Made by a program: the position numbers and the translations under genes. Under the pieces are notes generated by a model. It saw only the letters and a program-made list of their open reading frames with translations. It made no database searches and was not told where the DNA came from. A stretch of DNA of 25,636 bases from Treponema sp. UBA3862 (lineage in GTDB: Bacteria > Spirochaetota > Spirochaetia > Treponematales > Treponemataceae), in the NCBI GenBank assembly GCA_002392405.1, contig DGGY01000016.1:1-25636 (forward strand), given 5' to 3'. Every line of letters starts with the position of its first letter. Position 1 is the first letter of the stretch. Positions 8,516 through 15,787 of this stretch are shown piece by piece.

Positions 8516-9562
8516 AAAGCTGATGTTTTCGCAGATGATTTTTATAACAACCATAAGCGGTACTGCCAGGAACAATCCTAAAACTCCCCAGAGCCAGCTT
8601 GCAAAAGTAAGGGCGACAAGAATGATAAAAGGGGAAAGCCCGAGATTATCGCCTTCAATTTTTGGTTCAATTATGTTTCCGAGGATGAAATTTACAGCAG
8701 TAACCCACAGTCCCAGCAGAATTACAGTAAGACAGGACGGATAGAACTGTATTATTGAAAAGAGGATGATTACTGCAGATGAGATAATAGAGCCGAAGGT
8801 CGGAATGAAATTAAAACAGAAGGCTGTAAAACCCCAGATAAGAGGAAATTCAAGTCCTGCAGCAAAGCAGCCTGCCCAGACAAGAAGTCCTGTAATAAGA
8901 GAAATGACAAATTTAAGTGATGCGTAACGGGTAGTCTGCGTGATTATTTTCTGAATTACATGAATGATTTTCTCGTTGTCAGTTGAATTGAAGGCTATGC
9001 TTACTTTCTGTTTTGTTTTTTTAAATTCCGCAAGGAGAAAAACTGACATGAGAATGACAAGGAAAAGGCTTTCAAAAAAATTAACGATTAAGCCGGTAAA
9101 ATCAAGGGCTGTTGTTTTAAGAAAGTCAGGAAGGTTAAACTGCTGGAGCAGGTTGAAGAATATTGATTTCTGTTCATTGAAGTTTAACAGGAGATAAAGT
9201 TTTGAGTCAGGCTGGACTGCAGAAGAACTGTTAATTGAATCAAGAATGGTCTGAAATTTTTCCTGATATTTAGGAACTGAATAAGCTATGGACTTAAAAC
9301 TTGCAGACAGAATTGTTACTGCAACAAAGATTATTACAAAGAATGAAAGATAGATTATTAAAGTTGAAAGCCACCACGGCAGTTTTGTAAAAGTGTTGAG
9401 CTTTTTAATCGGCGGATAGAAAACAAAGGACAGAAGAACAGCAAGCGTTAAAGGTTTAAAGACTGAATCCATGATTTTTAAAAGCGTAAAGAAAAGAACC
9501 ACTGCGAAGAAAATAAGGATTGCAAAGATCATGCGGGGAATTTTTGAATTAGAAGTGTTCAT
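8483..9562 (-). CDS. AI-2E family transporter (PerM/YdiK-type membrane protein)
   Basis: The 359-residue protein has the layout of the AI-2E transporter family: two hydrophobic segments at the N-terminus, a third helix, a soluble stretch of about 80 residues (KYQEKFQTILDSINSS...) and a cluster of C-terminal helices. The last part contains the typical GNIIEPKIEGDNLGLSPFIILVALTFASWLWG-like block in which the family is most conserved. Members have been linked to export of autoinducer-2 or to ion/proton exchange, so the substrate here is open. ATG at 9562 follows TAAGGA. There is no partner gene in the same transcript; the 176 bases downstream hold the possible xanthine-dehydrogenase remnant. Confidence 0.85.
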   Translation of the reverse strand: MNTSNSKIPRMIFAILIFFAVVLFFTLLKIMDSVFKPLTLAVLLSFVFYPPIKKLNTFTKLPWWLSTLIIYLSFFVIIFVAVTILSASFKSIAYSVPKYQEKFQTILDSINSSSAVQPDSKLYLLLNFNEQKSIFFNLLQQFNLPDFLKTTALDFTGLIVNFFESLFLVILMSVFLLAEFKKTKQKVSIAFNSTDNEKIIHVIQKIITQTTRYASLKFVISLITGLLVWAGCFAAGLEFPLIWGFTAFCFNFIPTFGSIISSAVIILFSIIQFYPSCLTVILLGLWVTAVNFILGNIIEPKIEGDNLGLSPFIILVALTFASWLWGVLGLFLAVPLMVVIKIICENISFLKPAAVFLGN

Positions 9563-9760
9563 GGTTCTGTCCTTAAGGTTTATTTATAAAAAAGTCTAAT
9601 ACAGCAGGGGCCCAAAATCAACAGTCCGGCGGAAGAAAGCAGTCGTGTTTAGTATAACGGGATGTAGAAGCGGCGTCTGGAAATCTGAATGCAGTCTGCG
9701 GAAAAATATAATATTTTCTTAAATTTTTTAAAATATTCTGAATAATCCAAAAAACTGATT

Positions 9761-9797
9761 TATAATATTATTAAGATATTTTTAATAAAATCAGGAG
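9761..9797 (+). promoter_or_regulatory. Probable promoter and ribosome-binding site of the LolA-like gene
   Basis: The 243 bases between the AI-2E-family gene and 9806 are AT-rich toward the right and hold no gene. TATAAT at 9761-9766 is the best -10; the base pattern at -35 is weak. AGGAG at 9793-9797 is well placed for the ATG at 9806. Confidence 0.45.
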
Positions 9798-9805
9798 AAA
9801 AGCTA

Positions 9806-10603
9806 ATGAAAAAAGTACTTTTTGCTGCACTGTTAATGGCCGGCACTTTTGTGTATGCCCAGACTGTAGAAGAAATCTTAAAAACTTTTACTGATAATGA
9901 CAGGGTTCCGGATCACAACTACACACTTCTTTCCCTTGAGAACATTGATGCAAACGGTAAAGTTGAAAAACTTGAATGTCTTCAGTACGGCGGCGGTGAT
10001 AACGACCTTAAAAATGTAATGTTTGATTTCCGTGCTCCTGCCACAATGAAAGGCACAAGAGTACTTCAGGCACAGAAGAAAGGAAAGGATGATGACCGCT
10101 GGATTTATATGCCTGAACTCCGTTCAACAAGACGTATTCCTTCAAGCGAAAAAAAGAAGGCCTTTGTTGGAACAGAATTTATTTATGACGATCTTAATCT
10201 CCGTGAACCAAATGAAGATGTAAGTGTTTTTGTTTCAGAAAATCAGAAATGGTCAAACGGACTTCAGACTTTTGACTGCTGGGTAATTAAATCAACACCA
10301 ATCAAAAAGGGTGAAGTTAACTACTCTTACCGCATTTCATATTTTGACAAAAAGACTTATGTTCCGGTTTATGTAGAATTTTACGATATAAAAGACAGGC
10401 TCTTAAAAACTCACACCTGCAATAAACTTGAAATGGTAAAGGGCGAGACTGGAATTGAATATCCTCTCCGTCGTCTTAATACAATTGAAAACAAGCTTAC
10501 TAAGCGTAAGACAACCTGTACTGTAGTAAATTACAAGTTTGACAAGGAAGTGCCTTCTTCATACTTTACACAGAATTATCTGGTAACTGGAAAGGCTAAA
10601 TAG
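9806..10603 (+). CDS. Outer membrane lipoprotein-sorting protein (LolA-like fold), secreted
   Basis: The 265-residue product begins with a signal peptide (MKKVLFAALLMAGTFVYA, cleavage probably before QTVEE). The mature part matches the LolA-like family annotated as outer membrane lipoprotein-sorting protein. Diagnostic blocks are VMFDFRAPATMKGTRVL, then DDRWIYMPELRSTRRI with SSEKKKAFVGTEF and IYDDL, and a C-terminal beta sheet. The protein should act in the periplasm and bind acyl chains, often working with an RND-type or lipid exporter. No such exporter is adjacent here, so its partner is unknown. It is followed by a structured GC-rich spacer and a terminator, so it is likely a single-gene transcript. 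Confidence 0.88.
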   Translation: MKKVLFAALLMAGTFVYAQTVEEILKTFTDNDRVPDHNYTLLSLENIDANGKVEKLECLQYGGGDNDLKNVMFDFRAPATMKGTRVLQAQKKGKDDDRWIYMPELRSTRRIPSSEKKKAFVGTEFIYDDLNLREPNEDVSVFVSENQKWSNGLQTFDCWVIKSTPIKKGEVNYSYRISYFDKKTYVPVYVEFYDIKDRLLKTHTCNKLEMVKGETGIEYPLRRLNTIENKLTKRKTTCTVVNYKFDKEVPSSYFTQNYLVTGKAK

Positions 10604-10687
10604 CCGCGTCAGGGGGTGCAGCGGCGCGAAGCGTTGTCTGAAAGACAATAAAACCGCGGAAGGCCCGGCCGCCTTGCAGGCGGAGAC
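10603..10687 (+). repeat. GC-rich intergenic element with nested hairpins
   Basis: This spacer is far richer in G+C than its flanks and folds into ordered stems. GCGTC near 10606 can pair with GACGC near 10685 as an outer stem. Inside are CGC-GAA-GCG near 10625, TTGTCT-GAA-AGACAA (10634-10648) and CCGCCT-TGC-AGGCGG (10669-10683). It could be a dispersed REP-like palindromic repeat or a small structured RNA at the end of the LolA-like transcript. No coding potential is evident. Confidence 0.5.
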
Positions 10688-10706
10688 GCCCGTAAAAATT
10701 AAGGAA

Positions 10707-10744
10707 AAGCTCTGTTCTTTTTTATGAAGGCAGGGCTTTTTTTT
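10707..10744 (+). terminator. Rho-independent terminator after the LolA-like gene
   Basis: AAGCTCTG (10707-10714) pairs with CAGGGCTT (10731-10738), with one G-U pair, and is followed by a run of eight T residues. It ends the upstream transcript just before the next promoter. Confidence 0.8.
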
Positions 10745-10752
10745 ATGCAATC

Positions 10753-10761
10753 TGCTATAAT
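10753..10761 (+). promoter_or_regulatory. Extended -10 promoter predicting a leaderless mRNA
   Basis: TGCTATAAT is a perfect extended -10 box. Its last base is only 7 positions before the A of the start codon at 10768, so the transcript would begin at or next to the ATG. The six bases between (TTTCCT) contain no Shine-Dalgarno sequence. Confidence 0.65.
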
Positions 10762-10767
10762 TTTCCT

Positions 10768-11175
10768 ATGGATAAGGAAGACGTTTTTTTAACAGAAACA
10801 CTAAAAAAGGTTTATGACCAGATTCTGGACGAGAGGACTGACATAACAAGGATGGACGGTCAGAATGCCATTCTTGCCTCAGAATATGATGAAGCAATTG
10901 AGCGCTTAAACAGGCTGATGAGGGAGATAAAGGGCGTAACAGACCTTTATGAACTTGATGAAGAAGATTTTTTATTCATTCTGGACCGCCTTGAGATGTA
11001 CAGCGAGTCCTTTATTGTTGACGGCAGGCAGGAAGAAAAATTACGGAAAGACCTGGAAGACTATGAGGAACTTTCAGCCTTTCTGGAACAGTTTTATGAT
11101 GATGAAGATGACTATGATGAAGATGATTATGATGAAGAAAAGGAAGGGGACGCTGAGAAGGCAGATGACGCTTAG
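10768..11175 (+). CDS. Small acidic cytoplasmic protein, unknown function
   Basis: I do not recognise this 135-residue protein. It has no signal peptide or membrane segment. Residues 1-110 are predicted to be mainly helical with many Glu, Leu and Arg residues (SEYDEAIERLNRLMREIKG, LEDYEELSAFLEQF). The C-terminus is an almost purely acidic tail built from two exact DEDDY repeats and a partial third. The start codon is set by the adjacent -10 box and the absence of an upstream ribosome-binding site; the mRNA is probably leaderless. A GC-rich hairpin follows the stop. The acidic tail could mimic nucleic acid or bind a basic partner, but that is only a possibility. A second acidic small protein lies two genes downstream without evident homology. 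Confidence 0.7.
   Translation: MDKEDVFLTETLKKVYDQILDERTDITRMDGQNAILASEYDEAIERLNRLMREIKGVTDLYELDEEDFLFILDRLEMYSESFIVDGRQEEKLRKDLEDYEELSAFLEQFYDDEDDYDEDDYDEEKEGDAEKADDA
11101..11139 (+). repeat. 15-bp in-frame tandem repeat encoding DEDDY
   Basis: GATGAAGATGAYTAT occurs twice head to tail (11101-11115, 11116-11130), differing at one synonymous base, and the first 9 bases occur a third time with one substitution to GAA. The unit is a multiple of three, so copy-number change would only lengthen or shorten the acidic tail. Confidence 0.75.
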
Positions 11176-11227
11176 GCCGGCTGGCGGCGGGTGCCTGAGG
11201 AAGGCAGAAGGAAAGGCCGGCTCTTTT
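11176..11227 (+). terminator. Possible GC-rich terminator after the acidic-protein gene
   Basis: GCCGGC at 11176-11181 can pair with a second GCCGGC at 11216-11221. A small inner hairpin TGCCT/AGGCA (11192-11206) lies between them, and TCTTTT follows. The T tract is short, so termination may be partial. The element is GC-rich like the one at 10603-10687. Confidence 0.4.
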
Positions 11228-11318
11228 ATAATTCTGTTATAAAAAAATCATTTTATTGCAGAAAATAAAGAAACATTACATACTTTAAATATAGACTTTT
11301 ATGGGGAGATGAGAAATT

Positions 11319-12002
11319 ATGAAAAAAATATTTTTCCTTTTATGTTCAGCCATGGTTTTATTTTGTGGTCAGAGTTTATTTGCGGAGGAAGGACAGACTT
11401 CTGATAATCAGATTACGGAAACTCAGGCCGGGGAGCCTGTGGAAGCTGCAGGCTCTGAGCTGGGGATGTCTGATGCCTATATTGAAACCGAGCAGGCAAT
11501 TAAAAAAGCGGGACGTTTCTTTAAGAGTGAAGAAATTGCAGTTCCGGCGCTGAAACTTACTGATGAAGAGCGTTCTGCCCTTTATGATGAATATCGCAAG
11601 AATACAAAAAAGGCAGCCCTTTTAAATGGACTTGTTGGCTTTGGAAGCGGTTCTTTTGCTACCCAGGGATATATTTCAGGATCTCTTCTTCTTGCCGGGG
11701 AAGGTGTCTGCTGGTATTATACCTGCCTTGGTGCATGGCTTATATGGGGAAATCCTTCTGATGATCTTGGAGCTGCATTCGGAGCGCTTTTCGGAGCAGT
11801 CCTTTTAGTCGGGGGCGGAGCCTGCATTATCGGAAGCCGTTTTATCGGTGCCGGTGTCGCAAGTGCAAATACTGCCTCATATAACAGAAAACTTAAAAAT
11901 TCTTTAGGGGCCAGGGATAAAGAGAAAGTAGATGTTTCTTTTGCTCCTGTTTTCAATCCCTTTACAAATGATGCAGGTCTTGTTGTAAGCCTTAAACTTT
12001 AG
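11319..12002 (+). CDS. P13-like putative outer membrane protein (spirochaete porin family)
   Basis: The 227-residue product starts with a signal peptide (MKKIFFLLCSAMVLFCGQSLFA, then EEGQ). Residues 23-60 are a polar, acidic linker. The central region holds two or three glycine/alanine-rich hydrophobic stretches (LNGLVGFGSGSFATQGYISG, LLAGEGVCWYYTCLGAWLIW, GALFGAVLLVGGGACIIGSR). A conserved-looking tail follows, with YNRKLKNSLG and a terminal strand GLVVSLKL. This plan matches the P13 porin-like family first described in Borrelia and found in treponemes, in which hydrophobic helices are unusual for an outer-membrane protein. A role as channel or envelope component is inferred, not shown. GGGGAG upstream serves as ribosome-binding site. 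It is followed 31 bases later by the second acidic protein, so these may be one operon. Confidence 0.6.
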   Translation: MKKIFFLLCSAMVLFCGQSLFAEEGQTSDNQITETQAGEPVEAAGSELGMSDAYIETEQAIKKAGRFFKSEEIAVPALKLTDEERSALYDEYRKNTKKAALLNGLVGFGSGSFATQGYISGSLLLAGEGVCWYYTCLGAWLIWGNPSDDLGAAFGALFGAVLLVGGGACIIGSRFIGAGVASANTASYNRKLKNSLGARDKEKVDVSFAPVFNPFTNDAGLVVSLKL

Positions 12003-12033
12003 CAGAGCTTAAAAAGCCGAGGAAAAAGAACTT

Positions 12034-12303
12034 ATGTTCGATGAAGATATTTACACAACAAACGATGATGATACTGATGATTTTGATTACTATGTTTCTT
12101 ATATCCGTGCGCTGGAAGAGGAACAGGTAAGCAGAAGTGACATTGTTCATGAACTTATGGATGAATTTGATATTGAAGCAGAAGAAGCCGTAAGGGTCCT
12201 TAAAAAATATCTTGCAGAAAAATCCGGAATGGATGAGGATGATGAGGAAGAGGATGACATCGTAGAAGACGATGATTACGGTGATGGAAACTCAGAAAAC
12301 TGA
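12034..12303 (+). CDS. Small acidic protein, unknown function, overlapping the MATE gene
   Basis: This 89-residue protein is strongly acidic at both ends (TNDDDTDDFD near the start; EDDEEEDDIVEDDD near the end). Its central helical region, about residues 24-62, contains RALEEEQVSRSDIVHELMDEF and EEAVRVLKKYLAEK and resembles a small helix-turn-helix or UBA-like bundle in composition only. No signal peptide is present. GAGG lies 11 bases before the ATG. Its stop codon lies 32 bases inside the MATE coding region, so translation of the exporter is probably coupled to it. I cannot assign a function. Confidence 0.7.
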   Translation: MFDEDIYTTNDDDTDDFDYYVSYIRALEEEQVSRSDIVHELMDEFDIEAEEAVRVLKKYLAEKSGMDEDDEEEDDIVEDDDYGDGNSEN

Positions 12304-13651
12304 TTCATCTTCAGTCCTGGATATGACTGAAGGCCCGCTGGTAAAAAAGATTCTTTTTTTCAGCCTGCCTCTTGTTTTTACCAATGTATTACAGATTTTT
12401 TTCAATATGGCAGACACTGCGATTGCAGGACGTTTTGCCGGTTATCTGGCTCTTGGTTCCGTAGGTTCCACCGGCCAGATGATTTTTTTCTGCTCAGGTA
12501 TGCTGGCAGGTCTGGGGGGCGGCGTTAATGTTTTAGCGGCCATCTGTACAGGCCAGAAAAATTTTAAGGAGCTGGAAATTACTGTCCGGGCCTCCTTTGT
12601 TTCCTGCCTTGCCGCCGGCCTTGTGCTTTTGACGGCAGGTTTTGTCTTCTGTCCCCCTCTTTTAAGGATGATGAATACAAAACCTGAGCTCTTTGATGAC
12701 GCAGTCCTGTATTTCAGAATCTATATGCTTTCAATGCCTGCCATGGCCCTTTATTTTTTCGGAAATGCACTTTTAGGCGCCCGGGGTGATACAAAATCTC
12801 CCCTTCTTTTTTTAATTCTTGCAGGAATCATTAACGTTATTCTTGATATTGTCCTTGTTGTTTTTCTTCACCTTGATGTGGCCGGGGTAGGTATTGCAAC
12901 TGTAGCCGCCCAGTATGTTTCCTGTTTTTTAACGCTCTTCAAGATTTTTAAGGTGCTGCAGGCTGACGGCTTTGATTTTACCATAAGAAAAGTGTCCTTA
13001 TATAAAATCGGACAGGTTTTAAAGATAGGGCTTCCTTCAGGATTACAGAATTCAATTTTTGCCGCTGCAAATATTTTTATTGCGGCAGCAATCAATACTT
13101 TTGATGCAGTTATGGTTGCAGGAAATGCGGCTTCAATGAACGGGGATAACCTTATTTATAACATTATGGCGGCCTTTTATTCTGCCTGTGCGGTTTTTAT
13201 CGGACAAAATCTGGGGGCTCAGAAAAAAAAGCGGATACTGAATTCATATCTCATAAGTCTTTTCTATTCTGCAGCCTGCGGCTTTGCGCTGGGAAGCCTG
13301 CTTTTTATTTTCGGGCGGCAGTTTCTTTCGCTTTTTTCATCAGATGCCGGGGTAATTGACTGTGCAATGCTGAAATTTAAGATTATGACCTTCAGTTTTG
13401 GAATTTCTGCCTTTATGGACTGTACCATTGCCGCCAGCCGCGGTTTAAGGAAAACTCTTGTTCCTTCCATCATCGTTTTTACCCTTTCCTGTCTATTCCG
13501 CGTTATGTGGGTATTTACCGTTTTTGCTCATTACAGGACGGTGGAGAGCCTCTTTTTACTCTATCCTTTCAGCTGGGCCCTTACGGCTGTTTTTGAGATC
13601 ATTTATTTTGTCTTTGTCTATAAAAGTGAGACCAGGTTTATTGCAGAGTGA
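12272..13651 (+). CDS. MATE family efflux transporter
   Basis: The protein (459 residues from ATG 12272; ATG 12284 is equally possible and neither has a clear ribosome-binding site) has twelve predicted membrane helices in two homologous halves. This is the fold of Na+- or H+-driven multidrug and toxin exporters. Family-typical blocks include GPLVKKILFFSLPLVFTNVLQIFFNMADTA-like residues at the N-terminus, GNALLGARGDTKSPL (the (G/R)-x-GD(T/P) loop), and the second-half counterpart CTIAASRGLRKTLVPS. The substrate cannot be predicted. The overlap with the preceding acidic gene implies translational coupling. The stop lies 4 bases from the end of the convergent dehydrogenase gene, and no terminator separates them. 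Confidence 0.9.
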   Translation: MITVMETQKTDSSSVLDMTEGPLVKKILFFSLPLVFTNVLQIFFNMADTAIAGRFAGYLALGSVGSTGQMIFFCSGMLAGLGGGVNVLAAICTGQKNFKELEITVRASFVSCLAAGLVLLTAGFVFCPPLLRMMNTKPELFDDAVLYFRIYMLSMPAMALYFFGNALLGARGDTKSPLLFLILAGIINVILDIVLVVFLHLDVAGVGIATVAAQYVSCFLTLFKIFKVLQADGFDFTIRKVSLYKIGQVLKIGLPSGLQNSIFAAANIFIAAAINTFDAVMVAGNAASMNGDNLIYNIMAAFYSACAVFIGQNLGAQKKKRILNSYLISLFYSAACGFALGSLLFIFGRQFLSLFSSDAGVIDCAMLKFKIMTFSFGISAFMDCTIAASRGLRKTLVPSIIVFTLSCLFRVMWVFTVFAHYRTVESLFLLYPFSWALTAVFEIIYFVFVYKSETRFIAE

Positions 13652-13655
13652 TTTT

Positions 13656-14510
13656 TTAGTAGGGGCGTTCTGCAAAAATATAGGTGTAGCGTGCAACAAT
13701 GTAGCGTCCCACAAAGCGGCTTAAGAGGGCTGTGAGCCTCCACTTTAAAAAGCACTGTATGATTTTTTTATTTTTTTCAGTCTGCTTCAGGCAGTGGCGT
13801 ACGACTTTTACAGGATCTTTTCCGTGCCAGACCAGTTTTCTTTTGCCGTTTGAGGCGATGTTTGCAAAGTTTGTGCTTACGCTGCCGGGGCAGAGGGCAC
13901 AGACTTTTATTCCCCTGTCTTTAAGTTCTGCCCGCAGGGCAATTGAGAAAGAAAGTACATAGGCCTTTGTTGCAGCGTATACTGCAAAATTTCCCAGGGG
14001 CATAAAGGATGCCAGGGAGGCAACGTTGAGTATTTTTGAGCCTTTGTTCATATAAGGCAGGGCATAGCCGGTAATTCCTGTAAGGGAGGTGCAGTTTAAT
14101 TCAATCATTTCCATTTCCCGGCTCACTTCCATTTTTTCAAAAGGACCGTAGGTGCCGAAGCCTGCGTTATTTATTAAGTATTCAATTTCAAAAGCAGAAG
14201 AAGCGGCCTCTCTTTTTAGTAAATCGTTGAAGTTTTCAGCCCCTGCCTTTCCTCCTAAATCAATTGAAAAAGGTTTTATTTCGATTGTGCTTTCAGGTGA
14301 ATTATGGTTGTCTGAAGCAACCGGGTTTGTGCTGGCGGCTTCATTTTTTGATGTAAGTTCGTTTTTTAATTCTTCAAGTTTTTCTTCTGAGCGGGCAATA
14401 ATCCAGATTTCGCGGGAAATGTTTTCTTTTTTATAACGGCAAAAAAGCTGTCTTGTAAATTCTGCACCGAGTCCTGAACTTGCTCCGGTAATGACTGTAA
14501 TTTTTCTCAT
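13656..14510 (-). CDS. Short-chain dehydrogenase/reductase (SDR), NAD(P)-dependent
   Basis: The 284-residue protein is a classical SDR. The cofactor motif TGASSGLG is at 8-15, NNAG at 114-117, a catalytic Ser in LNVASLAS near 165, and the YxxxK pair at Tyr178 and Lys182. The closest general type is the DltE/YqjQ-like group of soluble SDRs; the substrate is unknown. Residues about 52-77 form an Asn/Ser/Thr/Ala-rich insertion between a helix and the next strand that ordinary SDRs lack. The start is fixed because the first beta strand (KITVITG) begins at residue 3. An extended -10 box lies 6 bases before the ATG with no Shine-Dalgarno sequence, so the mRNA is probably leaderless. Confidence 0.88.
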   Translation of the reverse strand: MRKITVITGASSGLGAEFTRQLFCRYKKENISREIWIIARSEEKLEELKNELTSKNEAASTNPVASDNHNSPESTIEIKPFSIDLGGKAGAENFNDLLKREAASSAFEIEYLINNAGFGTYGPFEKMEVSREMEMIELNCTSLTGITGYALPYMNKGSKILNVASLASFMPLGNFAVYAATKAYVLSFSIALRAELKDRGIKVCALCPGSVSTNFANIASNGKRKLVWHGKDPVKVVRHCLKQTEKNKKIIQCFLKWRLTALLSRFVGRYIVARYTYIFAERPY

Positions 14511-14516
14511 ACATAG

Positions 14517-14525
14517 ATATTAACA
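14517..14525 (-). promoter_or_regulatory. Extended -10 promoter of the SDR gene, predicting a leaderless mRNA
   Basis: On the minus strand TGTTAATAT is an extended -10 element that ends 6 bases before the ATG. TTCATA 16 bases upstream of the hexamer could be a weak -35 box. No purine-rich ribosome-binding site exists between it and the start codon. Confidence 0.5.
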
Positions 14526-14638
14526 AATGGGAGCGGTTTATGAATAGGTTTAACAGCGTCTTTTGTGAAAAATAAAGTAGTGTAAGGTATAAAAAAGTTT
14601 TTAAAAAGTTCTATCTACTTTTTTTTATCATTATTTTT

Positions 14639-14677
14639 TGTTATAGTCAGTCGTGGATATTTTTTATCCCACAGGAG
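14639..14677 (+). promoter_or_regulatory. Promoter, 5' stem-loop and ribosome-binding site of the DAHP synthase gene
   Basis: An extended -10 box TGTTATAGT (14639-14647) predicts a start near 14654. The transcript would then begin in a small stem, GTGGAT (14653-14658) pairing with ATCCCAC (14666-14672) with one bulged C, directly before AGGAG (14673-14677). A 5'-terminal hairpin of this kind often stabilises mRNA. No leader peptide is visible. Confidence 0.5.
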
Positions 14678-14684
14678 CCTTATT

Positions 14685-15719
14685 ATGGATATGCAGATGA
14701 ATTTTGTACGGAAGTTACCCGTACCAAAGGAACTTAAAGAACAGTTCCCTCTTGGAGAAGAAGTAACAAAAATTAAAGAAGAACGTGATGTAATCATTAA
14801 GAATATTTTTGAAGGAAAAGACAGTCACTTTCTCCTTATAATTGGACCGTGTTCGGCTGATAATGAAGACGCTGTTCTTGATTATATGAACCGCCTTGTA
14901 AAAGTTCAGGAAAAAGTTAAGGATAAGATTTTTATTATTCCCCGCGTTTATACAAACAAGCCTCGTACTAAGGGAACAGGCTATAAGGGAATGCTTCACC
15001 AGCCTGACCCAACAAAAGAAGAAGACATGCTTGCAGGAATCATTGCAATCCGCGAGATGCATACAAGAGTTGTAAAGGAAACAGGATTTACCTGTGCAGA
15101 AGAAATGCTTTATCCTGCAAACCACAGATATCTTTCTGACCTTCTTGCTTATGTTGCTATTGGTGCCCGCTCTGTTGAAGATCAGATGCACCGTATGGTT
15201 GCAAGCGGGGTTGGAATCCCTGTTGGAATGAAAAACCCTACTGCAGGTGATATTTCTGTAATGATGAATTCCATTGTTGCGGCCCAGGCTAAACAGAAAT
15301 TCCTTTACCGCGGCTGGGAAGTAACTACAGAAGGAAATCCTCTTGCACACGCAATTCTCCGCGGTTATGTAGATGCTTACGGAAGAAGTCATCCTAACTA
15401 TCATTATGAAGACATCCGCTCCCTTGTAGACAGCTATGCAGAAGCAAAATTACAGAATCCTGCTCTTATTGTAGACTGTAATCACGCAAACTCAGGAAAA
15501 AAATATCTTGAGCAGATCCGTATTGCAAAAGACGTAGTTCATTCATGTCATGTAAACGATGACATCAGGCATATCGTAAAGGGACTTATGATAGAAAGCT
15601 ACCTTGAAGACGGAGCTCAGTCAATCGGAGACGGTGTTTACGGTAAATCAATTACAGATCCGTGTCTTGGCTGGGAAAAGACTGAAAAGCTGATTTACGA
15701 TCTGGCAGATATACTGTAG
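14685..15719 (+). CDS. 3-deoxy-7-phosphoheptulonate (DAHP) synthase, class I
   Basis: The enzyme condenses phosphoenolpyruvate and erythrose 4-phosphate to DAHP, the first step of the shikimate pathway leading to chorismate and the aromatic amino acids. The 344-residue length fits AroF/G/H-type enzymes. Motifs seen are IIGPCSADN (GPCSA at 54-58), NKPRTKGTGYKG near 91-101 for PEP binding, GARSVEDQMHR (160-170), and a late VDCNHANSGK block with the metal-binding Cys-region histidine. The block GMKNPTAGDISVMMNSI differs from the enterobacterial GFKNGTDG form, so the feedback specificity (Phe, Tyr or Trp) cannot be read off. AGGAG precedes ATG 14685. A terminator follows, so the gene stands alone, but it lies near trpB, another aromatic-pathway gene. 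Confidence 0.93.
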   Translation: MDMQMNFVRKLPVPKELKEQFPLGEEVTKIKEERDVIIKNIFEGKDSHFLLIIGPCSADNEDAVLDYMNRLVKVQEKVKDKIFIIPRVYTNKPRTKGTGYKGMLHQPDPTKEEDMLAGIIAIREMHTRVVKETGFTCAEEMLYPANHRYLSDLLAYVAIGARSVEDQMHRMVASGVGIPVGMKNPTAGDISVMMNSIVAAQAKQKFLYRGWEVTTEGNPLAHAILRGYVDAYGRSHPNYHYEDIRSLVDSYAEAKLQNPALIVDCNHANSGKKYLEQIRIAKDVVHSCHVNDDIRHIVKGLMIESYLEDGAQSIGDGVYGKSITDPCLGWEKTEKLIYDLADIL

Positions 15720-15729
15720 CAGAATACAA

Positions 15730-15787
15730 CCGGCAGAGTATTGATTTGAAGGTGTACTTCAGATCAGATATTCGCCGGATTTTTTTT
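15730..15787 (+). terminator. Long-stem terminator after DAHP synthase
   Basis: CCGGC (15730-15734) pairs with GCCGG (15774-15778). An imperfect inner stem with G-U pairs and an apical TGAAG/CTTCA helix lie between them, and eight T residues follow (15780-15787). The T tract runs into the stop codon of the convergent kinase gene. Confidence 0.8.

Noticed and set aside
14715..15404. 229-codon open frame antisense to DAHP synthase
   Set aside because: It lies wholly within a strongly conserved enzyme gene and its translation has no recognisable domain.
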